From contig JBBTBY010000031.1 in the NCBI GenBank assembly GCA_038043445.1, forward strand, positions 1 through 38,517: a DNA stretch of 38,517 nt. Reading direction: 5' to 3'. Under the pieces are notes generated by a model. It made no database searches. It saw only the letters and a program-made list of their open reading frames with translations, and was not told where the DNA came from. Source of the DNA: Spirochaetota bacterium. Its GTDB lineage: Bacteria > Spirochaetota > Brachyspiria > Brachyspirales > JACRPF01. Shown piece after piece: positions 21,702-29,089 of the stretch (the stretch's first letter is position 1; the number at the start of each line of letters is the position of its first letter). The translations under genes and the position numbers were made by a program.

Positions 21702-24700
21702 TCAGTTCGCCTGTATGCCGGCACCGCCGCGGCGCATATGCGCATCGATGTTCGCCTTCATCTGCGAAGCGAAATTGATAAGACCGCGTATCGTCTGATC
21801 GTTCTGGAAGGGCATCGCCGCTGCGAGGAATTCGTTGTACCAGCGGTATGACCCGGCTACATCCTGCTTCATATCGCTCACGCGGGCGAGCATGAATTTG
21901 CTTATCACGCCGTTGATACCCGGGTCCTTCAGGTAACGGCGGAATATCACCTCCGCCATGTCGAACCGGCGCTCGTTCATGTAGATATTGCCGAGCTGCA
22001 TCTCCACCTGCCCGTACATGTTCGCATCGAGCTTACCCGACGCGAGCGCTCTCTGCGACGCCCATACCGCATTGCCCAGGTCGATGCGCTGCAGATAGAT
22101 GCCGATGAGCCTCAGATACGCATTCACATCGCCGTTCTTTTCGGCCTGATTCCGTATCTCGGCAAGCTGTGCCGACGGCAGTTCGATGCATGAATTCACC
22201 TTCGTGATCGCATAGCGCACGCGCTGATAGTCCATGTTCTGCTCGAGCGCAGCCGCATTCCCGGCCGAATTGCGCTTGATGCGTTTTTCCGCGCGCTGAT
22301 AATGATCCTTCGCCTTCTTGAGGAGCTCCACCTCTTTCGCACCCGGATACGTGCTCTCCTGCTCGTATATGGAACCGAGGTTCATCGCCGCCTGATAGAG
22401 CCCGGGGTCGACAGCGAGCGCCTCTTCGTACATCTTCTTCGCCTCGGGAAGTCTCCCGCGGTTGGCATACTTCACCGCAAAGGTGAAATACGAGCTCACC
22501 ATACCCTTGCCGTATACTTTGCCCTTTTCATAGAGCGACTCGCGATATTTCTCCTGCGCTGCTATCTCTTCATTGTATTTTGCGACAGCGGCGGCATTGC
22601 CGCGTTCACGCTCCGTGCGTATACGAAGCTCGTTGATGCGGCGGTCGCAGACATCGATTCGCTGCGAGACATAGTTGATGAGTATCTCGCGCGTGAGGTA
22701 GTCCCAGTTCACTTTCTCGTTATCGGAACCGCGGTCGAGCACCTTGTTCGTGCCGATGCCGGTGCCGAGATAGCGGTCCCAATACGACTCTTCGTTCAGA
22801 AGCCCGGAAAGGGGCTGTTTGTACATCTTGCGGAACTGTACCGCGCCGCCGAGGTCGGCGATGCATCCTTCGTTCACGAGCATGGCGATATCGCGGGCGA
22901 TCTTCGCACCGTCATAACTTCGTTTCAATATGTCCGAGGCGTCCTTCTGGTATTCGGCGATGCTCATCGTGCCGACCACCGCGAGCTTGTCGACGAGATA
23001 GTAGCGTATCGGCTGGACCTTGAAGACGATACCGTACTGCCTGAAGTAGTAGTCGCCGAGGCGCTCAAGCCCGGGGCGCTGCCAGAGCATATAGTACGGA
23101 CGGCCCGTCTCGATGAACTGCCGGTCGACGGTATCCTGTATGTTCTGCAGCCATGTCGGATACACCTTCATTAAATTGCCGTAGATGCGCTCGAACACAT
23201 TGCCCTTCTGGTCATAGACCTTGATATCGGGACGGCGGCGTTCCACCATGGTGAAATACGCGAGGCCGAACACCTGATTATCGCCGCCCTCGGTGGCGAT
23301 AATGGCATTGGGCTCGAGCGACATCATGATGTTCTGGATATAATCACTGTCAGCCCAGCAGTTATGATTGTTGTTCAGATTGAAGTTGATCCCCCCGGCG
23401 ACACCGAGAAAGAGCACGATGGAACCGGTTGCGATGCGCTGCGGCATCGATATCCGCGCATGCCATGGCAGCACATGCTCTTCGGCCGGCTGGGCGATGT
23501 CCGCCGATGACTCCGGCGCAAGGAACCTCTTTATCCCCTTGTTCGCGAACTCGATCACGAACTGCATGCCGAACGCCACCCAGATGATGAAATAGAGCAC
23601 CGCGGGCAGGAAGAACACCTGGAAGAAGAATTCCGTGCGGCTGTCCGCGGGCGGATTGATGTATATCGTGAGCGGTATGACGAACGATATGAACCCGAAA
23701 AGCGTGTACGAGAAGAACATCTTGTTGCGCTTGTAGAGCATCGCGATCCCCGGGATGACGAGGAGATACGCGATCCACGTGAGCTGCATGGTGAAGATGT
23801 TGAACAGCATCTTCAGCTGCCCCGGATGAACGATAAGGAGCGGCGAATTCCCCCACGGAGAAATATCCGCCCCCATGCGGCCGTACTGTTTGCGGTGTAT
23901 CATGTTGAAGAGATAGGAGAAATTCTCCCAACCCGACGCTTCATTGAGCTGGCCCCAGTTGAGCGGCGGCTCGCCGCGTGCGCGTATCGGCATGTAGAGA
24001 TAGAAGAACGCACCGAGCATGAACAGGAACAGCATCTGATAGTACTGCACGGTTATATCGCTGATGAAATCGAATTCCATACCGGCGACGCGTTTTTTCA
24101 GGAAGAACTTATAGACCGCGTACCAGATCAATGCGATGAATATCGGCCAGAAGACGATGAATATACCTTTATAGAGGTTCGGATAGTTCGGGTCGGACAG
24201 GAGCCCGCGCTTATTGCCGTCATAGAGATAGGATTTATCCCCGAGTGTCGCCATGATATCACTGATGATGCCGGGATTGGCGAAGGGATGGAATATCACC
24301 TGCGGGAAGCTTGCAAGCGCGGTATAGATATCCTGCGGGTTCTGCATCGGCGCGAAAAAGAGGTTCGATTCGAACGACATGATGAAGCGCAGATACCCGA
24401 AGCCCGCGATGAGGAGCGCGAAGAAGAAGATACCGATGGAGATGAGCGGAATGACGACGGACTTGAGCTCGCGCACGAAACGCATATTCGCGGTAAAAAG
24501 GACGACAGCGATGAACAGCAGCGGGGCGAACCCGAACGGGAGTATGATGTTGTGGTTCCCGAACGCAACGCCGAACTGGAATGCGAACGCCATGAGATAG
24601 CGCCCGCCGAAATACGGCGTAAGCGTATCGCGATGATTGAACACATCCTCATACCAGGATATGAAGATGAGCGTAAGTACCGCCACCTGGATGATGTTGA

Positions 24701-25313
24701 GCGTATACACTTCCGACTGCATCGACTGCGACCAGAGATTATACGTGAGCGTAAAAGCGATGGCGCCGAGCAGCGCCGGCACATGTACGCGGACGTTGAA
24801 CCCTTTTGACACGCGGTTCTGACCGAGAAGCTTTACCAGGATGAAATACATGATGAACACGGTGACGACCGACATGAACATGGAGAAGAAATTCGTACGC
24901 CAGGCGACGTTCCCGAACGGAAGATACGTGAATATCTTCGCAAGACAGGTGAAGAGCGGATACCCCGGCGCATGGCCGATACCGAGGAAGTACGATGCCG
25001 TCGAAAGCTCGCCGCTGTCGCCCGCAGGGAGCGACGGTGTCAGAGTATAGATATAGAGCACGAGACAGATGAACGCTGCCGCCCCGGCGAGTATCCAGTC
25101 GAGGGGGGTGATGGCATGCGGGATTATCTTCTTCGATGGATCGAAAATATCGACCGCTGCCGCCGCTTTCGCGGGCCGCGTTTCGAAGCCGGCAATGGCC
25201 TTGCGGACCAGTTCCACATCCCTGCCGAGTTTCGCCGCTATCTCTTCCGGCGTCCTGTCCTTACGGTTGTCCTTGATATATGCAGTTTCAACCGGCGTAA
25301 GCTTGTCGTCCAT
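21702..25313 (-). CDS. DUF2723 GT-C-type membrane glycosyltransferase with TPR repeats
   Basis: The ATG at 25313 follows AAAGGAC and gives 1203 residues; a TTG at 25328 is less likely. Residues 1-45 look like a small helix-turn-helix-type segment (TPEEIAAKLGRDVELVRKAI). A first transmembrane helix is at about 72-92, followed by TPSLPAGDSGEL (Asp99, Glu102) and GIGHAPGYPLF, the hallmark of DUF2723. About ten further helices follow. DUF2723 contains TMEM260, an O-mannosyltransferase, so transfer of a sugar from a lipid carrier to secreted proteins is inferred. A periplasmic stretch comes next, then TPR-like helical repeats (about 900-1190). It leads an operon with xseB and the HD gene. Confidence 0.85.
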   Translation of the reverse strand: MDDKLTPVETAYIKDNRKDRTPEEIAAKLGRDVELVRKAIAGFETRPAKAAAAVDIFDPSKKIIPHAITPLDWILAGAAAFICLVLYIYTLTPSLPAGDSGELSTASYFLGIGHAPGYPLFTCLAKIFTYLPFGNVAWRTNFFSMFMSVVTVFIMYFILVKLLGQNRVSKGFNVRVHVPALLGAIAFTLTYNLWSQSMQSEVYTLNIIQVAVLTLIFISWYEDVFNHRDTLTPYFGGRYLMAFAFQFGVAFGNHNIILPFGFAPLLFIAVVLFTANMRFVRELKSVVIPLISIGIFFFALLIAGFGYLRFIMSFESNLFFAPMQNPQDIYTALASFPQVIFHPFANPGIISDIMATLGDKSYLYDGNKRGLLSDPNYPNLYKGIFIVFWPIFIALIWYAVYKFFLKKRVAGMEFDFISDITVQYYQMLFLFMLGAFFYLYMPIRARGEPPLNWGQLNEASGWENFSYLFNMIHRKQYGRMGADISPWGNSPLLIVHPGQLKMLFNIFTMQLTWIAYLLVIPGIAMLYKRNKMFFSYTLFGFISFVIPLTIYINPPADSRTEFFFQVFFLPAVLYFIIWVAFGMQFVIEFANKGIKRFLAPESSADIAQPAEEHVLPWHARISMPQRIATGSIVLFLGVAGGINFNLNNNHNCWADSDYIQNIMMSLEPNAIIATEGGDNQVFGLAYFTMVERRRPDIKVYDQKGNVFERIYGNLMKVYPTWLQNIQDTVDRQFIETGRPYYMLWQRPGLERLGDYYFRQYGIVFKVQPIRYYLVDKLAVVGTMSIAEYQKDASDILKRSYDGAKIARDIAMLVNEGCIADLGGAVQFRKMYKQPLSGLLNEESYWDRYLGTGIGTNKVLDRGSDNEKVNWDYLTREILINYVSQRIDVCDRRINELRIRTERERGNAAAVAKYNEEIAAQEKYRESLYEKGKVYGKGMVSSYFTFAVKYANRGRLPEAKKMYEEALAVDPGLYQAAMNLGSIYEQESTYPGAKEVELLKKAKDHYQRAEKRIKRNSAGNAAALEQNMDYQRVRYAITKVNSCIELPSAQLAEIRNQAEKNGDVNAYLRLIGIYLQRIDLGNAVWASQRALASGKLDANMYGQVEMQLGNIYMNERRFDMAEVIFRRYLKDPGINGVISKFMLARVSDMKQDVAGSYRWYNEFLAAAMPFQNDQTIRGLINFASQMKANIDAHMRRGGAGIQAN

Positions 25314-25349
25314 CGATAGTCCTTTCAATGCGTATTTGATGCGCTGGCC

Positions 25350-25378
25350 ATTATATCCGCGGGGCTGAAAAAAGACAA
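25350..25378 (-). promoter_or_regulatory. Promoter of the DUF2723-xseB-HD operon
   Basis: On the minus strand TTGTCT (25373-25378) and an exact TATAAT (25350-25355) are 17 nt apart. An inverted repeat CCGCGGG (25357-25363) and CCCGCGG (25385-25391) brackets the -35 box, so a repressor or a hairpin may act here. The leader is about 30 nt. Confidence 0.65.
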
Positions 25379-25471
25379 GGTAAACCCGCGGCGCAATTCA
25401 GAACATGAAATTACAATAAATACGCGGGTTAATACCCAGAAAATTGTAGAAGCCGGTATGATCGATATCGT

Positions 25472-25642
25472 CTAGCGATACCGATATCCGAACCGATCAT
25501 TGATATTGATACTTGACTTGAGCGCCTTGCGTCGTTTCTTAAGCAGGACAGCCGCATGCGGCATAGCTGCTTTTTTCTGATGCCTGGACACATCGCCGGC
25601 GCCGGGCACTTCCGCTTTCCCCGTTCGGTCGTCTTTTTTCAT
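25472..25642 (-). CDS. Small basic protein overlapping the ArsC/Spx-like gene
   Basis: This 56-residue ORF (MKKDDRTGKAEVPGAGDVSR...) begins with an ATG that overlaps the ArsC-like stop by four bases (ATGA, 25639-25642), a usual sign of translational coupling. It is rich in Lys and Arg (VLLKKRRKALK) and ends in DRFGYRYR. I recognise no domain. It could bind nucleic acid or be a partner of the upstream protein. A chance ORF cannot be ruled out because it is short. Confidence 0.5.
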   Translation of the reverse strand: MKKDDRTGKAEVPGAGDVSRHQKKAAMPHAAVLLKKRRKALKSSININDRFGYRYR

Positions 25643-25965
25643 GCTATCCATGCCTGCCACACGTCTTCCTGGTGCCCGCTCGTGATCGCCTTGCCGCTGC
25701 GCACTACGGGCGTCCGCAGAACATCCTGATGCGTGAGGAGCATTTCCCGTTTGTCGGCACGATACCGAACCGATGCATATGCCTTCGCATCCGTATCGAT
25801 GAGCGCATCCTCCCCGACCGCTCGGATGAACGCATCCAGCTCTCCGCCCGACACCGGCTTCTCCGCAATGTTCACGAAATGAACCGGTATGCGCCGTTCC
25901 TTGAAGAATCGCAGCGCCTTCTGCGTATCCCGGCATTTTTTTGTTCCGAATATCTGAATGTTCAT
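25639..25965 (-). CDS. ArsC/Spx-family thioredoxin-fold protein
   Basis: The ATG at 25965 gives 108 residues, normal for the ArsC/Spx/YffB family. It starts MNIQIFGTKKCRDTQKALRFF, with a single Cys11 at the active-site loop, then RRIPVHFVNIAEKPVSGGEL. LRTPVVRSGKAITSGHQEDVW contains the conserved cis-Pro strand and glycine. Family members include glutaredoxin-dependent arsenate reductases and Spx regulators; with one N-terminal Cys, arsenate reductase-like or orphan redox roles are open. No arsenic genes are nearby. The intergenic region (25966-26192) to the divergent dehydrogenase is 227 nt. Confidence 0.82.
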   Translation of the reverse strand: MNIQIFGTKKCRDTQKALRFFKERRIPVHFVNIAEKPVSGGELDAFIRAVGEDALIDTDAKAYASVRYRADKREMLLTHQDVLRTPVVRSGKAITSGHQEDVWQAWIA

Positions 25966-26105
25966 CCAGTCTCGCTCGCTATTCCCTGTCATGGATGCCG
26001 ACCCTGCACCAGTATATTCCCAACGATGACTACCGTCAAGCACTGATCGCGCATTACCGGCTCAGCAAATCGATGTCCCGCCAGGTCCCCATAGCTTGCA
26101 GCCGA

Positions 26106-26132
26106 TTCGTACAACACACGAACCGCTTCGTG
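26106..26132. promoter_or_regulatory. Candidate operator with three TTCGT half-sites
   Basis: Between the divergent ArsC-like and dehydrogenase genes, CACGAA (26117-26122) and TTCGTG (26127-26132) form a perfect inverted repeat around CCGC. A further TTCGT lies at 26106-26110. Three half-sites in 27 bp suggest a binding site for a dimeric regulator. No regulator gene is adjacent. Confidence 0.45.
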
Positions 26133-26192
26133 CATTTTCCTGCGTTCATACTTTGATTATTGTTTCAGCAACGTTTAAACGCGGAGGATGCC

Positions 26193-27164
26193 ATGCGCGC
26201 AGCACTGTTAACGAACAAAGGATTCACCGTCAGGGATACGGGTATACCCGAGCCGGGCCAGGGAGAGATACGCGTACGTTCTGTCTCCAACGGGATATGC
26301 GAAGGCGATGTTTTTCGGTACACCAGCGTAAAGAGCGGCAATGAGAACCCCGAAAATGGCATACTCCTCGGCCATGAAGGCTCAGGTATCGTAGATGCTG
26401 TCGGCAGGAATGTCGAGGGCATATCGCCTGGCATGCGCATTACCGCGCTCGGGGGCGGATACGCTGATTACTTCATTGCTGAAGCATCGGGTATAGTTCC
26501 CGTGCCGGATACCTTGCCGGTTGAGAACGCACTTGGAGAGCCCATCGCCTGTTGTGTCCACGCCGCCGAACGCTTCGGTGTCCGTGTCGGCGACCGCGTT
26601 GCGGTCATCGGTGCCGGCTTCATGGGCCTCATGTGCATGCAATTAACGAAGCTCATGGGCGCGGCGCATACCGCCGTCTTCGACATCATCCCCTGGCGGC
26701 TTACCGCAGCGAAAGAGCTCGGGGCCGATGTCGTGTACGACGCGGCACATTACAAGCCGTCATCCGAATTCAATTCGAACATCGTCGCGAAAGATCTCGG
26801 TGAATTCGATGTGGTGATAGAAGCGACCGGGGTGGAGAACGCGGTCACCCTTGCCACCGATCTCGTAAAACAGCACGGGACGCTCGTGCTCGTCGGCTAT
26901 CATCAGTCGAATGACGGCATGCGTTCGGTGAACATGAAGACATGGAATTTCAAGGCGATAACGATCGTCAATGGGCACGTACGCCGCCGCGAAGAGAAGC
27001 ATCAGGCGATGGCTCGTTCGATGGCGCTCCTCGCATCAAAGCGCATCACGTACGGACCGCTCATCACGAATTATCGCTTTGAGGACATCGGTGCGGCGTT
27101 CAACGATCTAACGTCGCGCAAAGAGGGACTGTTCAAGGCGAACCTCGTCTACTCCCGTAATTGA
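26193..27164 (+). CDS. Medium-chain dehydrogenase without structural-zinc Cys cluster
   Basis: The ATG at 26193 follows GGAGGA (26183-26188) and gives 323 residues. The N-terminal catalytic domain has NGICEGDVF and GHEGSG (glutamate of the GHE motif), and VIGAGFMGLM is the Rossmann loop. Unlike the dehydrogenase at 11922, the segment after ITALGG lacks the four structural-zinc cysteines; the Cys of the catalytic zinc site is Cys35 in GICEGD. Substrate is unknown; sugar or polyol oxidation is common in this group. It stands alone, followed by a separate promoter inside its stop codon. Confidence 0.82.
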   Translation: MRAALLTNKGFTVRDTGIPEPGQGEIRVRSVSNGICEGDVFRYTSVKSGNENPENGILLGHEGSGIVDAVGRNVEGISPGMRITALGGGYADYFIAEASGIVPVPDTLPVENALGEPIACCVHAAERFGVRVGDRVAVIGAGFMGLMCMQLTKLMGAAHTAVFDIIPWRLTAAKELGADVVYDAAHYKPSSEFNSNIVAKDLGEFDVVIEATGVENAVTLATDLVKQHGTLVLVGYHQSNDGMRSVNMKTWNFKAITIVNGHVRRREEKHQAMARSMALLASKRITYGPLITNYRFEDIGAAFNDLTSRKEGLFKANLVYSRN

Positions 27165-27188
27165 CAATTTCGGCGATATTGTTAGAGT
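27161..27188 (+). promoter_or_regulatory. Promoter of the TRASH-domain protein gene
   Basis: An exact TTGACA (27161-27166), overlapping the upstream stop codon, and TAGAGT (27183-27188) are 16 nt apart. The gene starts 57 nt further on with a GGAGG ribosome binding site. Confidence 0.55.
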
Positions 27189-27245
27189 ATCATAACGGAC
27201 GGCGTCCGCCCGGCGCAAGTCGGAACATCGATTATGGAGGAACCC

Positions 27246-27620
27246 ATGAAAAAACTTTTTCTGATCATTTCAGCAGCGCTCATCACCGGCCTTTTCGTAC
27301 AAGCCGCCGATGTAAAAGCGGCGAAGACCGATGTGAAAGGGACGGTACAGAACTATGCGTCCACGCAGGCGAAGGTCGGCGATACGGTGATATGCCCTGT
27401 CATGAAAGAAGGCTTCAAGGTGACGGACAAATCCCTGTCGGTATCGGTCAAGGGCAAGAAGTACTTTATCTGCTGCGCGAAATGCGAGGGTGAGCTCAAG
27501 AAGAACCCGGACAAGTATCTCACCCCGGCAAAGGATGACAAGAAATCAGCCGTGAAGAAAGACGAGCACCCGAAGGGCGAACATCCGAAGAATGAGCACC
27601 CGAGCGAGCACCCGAAATAG
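27246..27620 (+). CDS. Secreted TRASH-type metal-binding protein with His-Pro tail
   Basis: The ATG at 27246 follows GGAGG and gives 124 residues. Residues 1-21 are a signal peptide ending AQA/AD. The mature part has ICPVMKEGF (Cys50) and KYFICCAKCEGEL (Cys76, 77, 80), the treble-clef TRASH/YHS arrangement thought to bind heavy metals. The tail repeats EHPK-like units four times (EHPKGEHPKNEHPSEHPK), adding four histidines. A periplasmic metal-binding or chaperone role is likely, perhaps for copper or zinc. Its 3' end overlaps the following lipoprotein ORF if that starts at 27592. Confidence 0.83.
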   Translation: MKKLFLIISAALITGLFVQAADVKAAKTDVKGTVQNYASTQAKVGDTVICPVMKEGFKVTDKSLSVSVKGKKYFICCAKCEGELKKNPDKYLTPAKDDKKSAVKKDEHPKGEHPKNEHPSEHPK

Positions 27621-28962
27621 GCCGCATCATTTGAACGCATCGACAGCCCGGATACTCGGCTATGCCATTCTCGCAGTATCCGTCCTCGCGGCCGGTGGAT
27701 GCCGGCGCGAGGGGGCGGATGTGTCGAAGCGATCGACGATCGTCACTCGCGACATCAGCGCCGGAATAGAAAAGCATATCGCCGACAAGACACGCTTAGG
27801 CGGCGGGTATTTCCCCCTCGACTTCGGCACGAATCACATGCGGCTGAAGCTCGTGCGCGTACACACCGAATACCTTGCGAATCTCGGGCCGCGAAGACAT
27901 TTTGCCTGTGTCGATCTCGTGGACACGAAGGGCGATGTGTACGACGTCGACTTCTTCCTCTCCGGCGGTCGCGGGAACATGGTCGTGACCGAAACGACGG
28001 TGCACAAGATGAACGGCCAGCCCTATTACGCATGGAAGCAGAAACCGGACGGCGGTTGGGGCCGCGTACCGCCCGACAAAGCATCACAGGAACTCCTCGG
28101 CGTCAAGCGCGGCAGCGACAGATTCGAATTCATCTATCGGGCGGAACTTCCCGAGATAACGCACGATACGCGCGTATGGCTGCCGATCGCCGTTTCGGAC
28201 AGGTTCCAGACCGTGGAGGTCCTGTCTATTCACGTTCCCGGGGTTCGAACGATGATCGAAAAAAGCGGCACGGGAAAGATATTATTCCTTGCGATACCAC
28301 GCGGCGAAACCAATCGAATCATCGAGATACGATACCACGTTCTGCGCGCTGAAAAATCCGCTTATGCTGACGCAACGGATATCGCTCAGTACCTCAAGCC
28401 GGACCGCCTCGTGCCCATCACCGGTGAATTCAAACGAACAGCGAAGGAAGTGCTCGCGGGAAAGAACGGCGACCTTGTACGCGCACGCGCATTGTATGAC
28501 CATGTCATTGAGCGGATGCGGTATATGAAATACGGCACCGGATGGGGCAAGGGCGACGCCGTGTACGCCTGCGATGTTCGCACCGGCAACTGCACGGACT
28601 TTCATGCCTATTTCATCGCGCTCTCGCGGGCGGCAGGAATACCGGCACGATTCGCCATCGGCGCAGCTATACCATCGGAGCGAAATGACGGCGGTATCGA
28701 CGGGTATCACTGCTGGGCCGAATTCCATGCCGAGGGCAAATGGTGGCCGGTGGACATCAGCGAAGCGGACAAGTATTCGAGCCTTGCCACCTATTATTTC
28801 GGCCATCACCCGGCGAATCGCTTCGAACTGAGCCGCGGACGCGACATCATCGTATCGCCGCTCCCGGCATCGGGGCCGATCAACTTCCTCGCCTACCCCA
28901 TCGTCGAGATGAACGGAACAGTACGGCCGAGGGTCGAATTTTCTTTCATCAGAAAAAGATGA
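27592..28962 (+). CDS. Transglutaminase-like lipoprotein
   Basis: From the ATG at 27592 this gives 456 residues. A hydrophobic segment ends in AAGGC with Cys37 as lipid anchor. A TTG at 27631 would give a more usual lipoprotein leader and avoid the 29-nt overlap with the previous gene; neither start has a good ribosome binding site. The transglutaminase core is clear: Cys334 (RTGNCTDFHAYF), His373 (GYHCWAEF) and Asp388 (WWPVDIS). Bacterial members of this fold are usually proteases or peptide-crosslinking enzymes, so the reaction is open. An N-terminal beta-rich region (about 50-250) precedes the core. Confidence 0.85.
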   Translation: MSTRASTRNRPHHLNASTARILGYAILAVSVLAAGGCRREGADVSKRSTIVTRDISAGIEKHIADKTRLGGGYFPLDFGTNHMRLKLVRVHTEYLANLGPRRHFACVDLVDTKGDVYDVDFFLSGGRGNMVVTETTVHKMNGQPYYAWKQKPDGGWGRVPPDKASQELLGVKRGSDRFEFIYRAELPEITHDTRVWLPIAVSDRFQTVEVLSIHVPGVRTMIEKSGTGKILFLAIPRGETNRIIEIRYHVLRAEKSAYADATDIAQYLKPDRLVPITGEFKRTAKEVLAGKNGDLVRARALYDHVIERMRYMKYGTGWGKGDAVYACDVRTGNCTDFHAYFIALSRAAGIPARFAIGAAIPSERNDGGIDGYHCWAEFHAEGKWWPVDISEADKYSSLATYYFGHHPANRFELSRGRDIIVSPLPASGPINFLAYPIVEMNGTVRPRVEFSFIRKR

Positions 28963-29033
28963 TGATCGCTACAGGAACGGCATTCGGGCATTCGCAGAAC
29001 TTAATTTACGCATAAAAAAAACTAATATGTTCC

Positions 29034-29062
29034 TGGACGAGAGCAGGAGTATTGCTTATACT
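29034..29062 (+). promoter_or_regulatory. Promoter of the large LVIVD gene
   Basis: TGGACG (29034-29039) and TATACT (29057-29062) are separated by 17 nt. The string TATACTATCG at the -10 is shared with the promoter of the GH gene at 33941, hinting at common control. Confidence 0.5.
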
Positions 29063-29089
29063 ATCGCGAAACGATCCAATGAGAGCCCA

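Noticed and set aside
20255-21778. 507-codon plus-strand open frame
   Set aside because: It is antisense to the HD-domain and xseB genes, which carry conserved motifs in their own frame.
23826-24809. 327-codon plus-strand open frame opposite the DUF2723 gene
   Set aside because: Charged, low-complexity shadow translation; the minus-strand frame encodes clear transmembrane helices.
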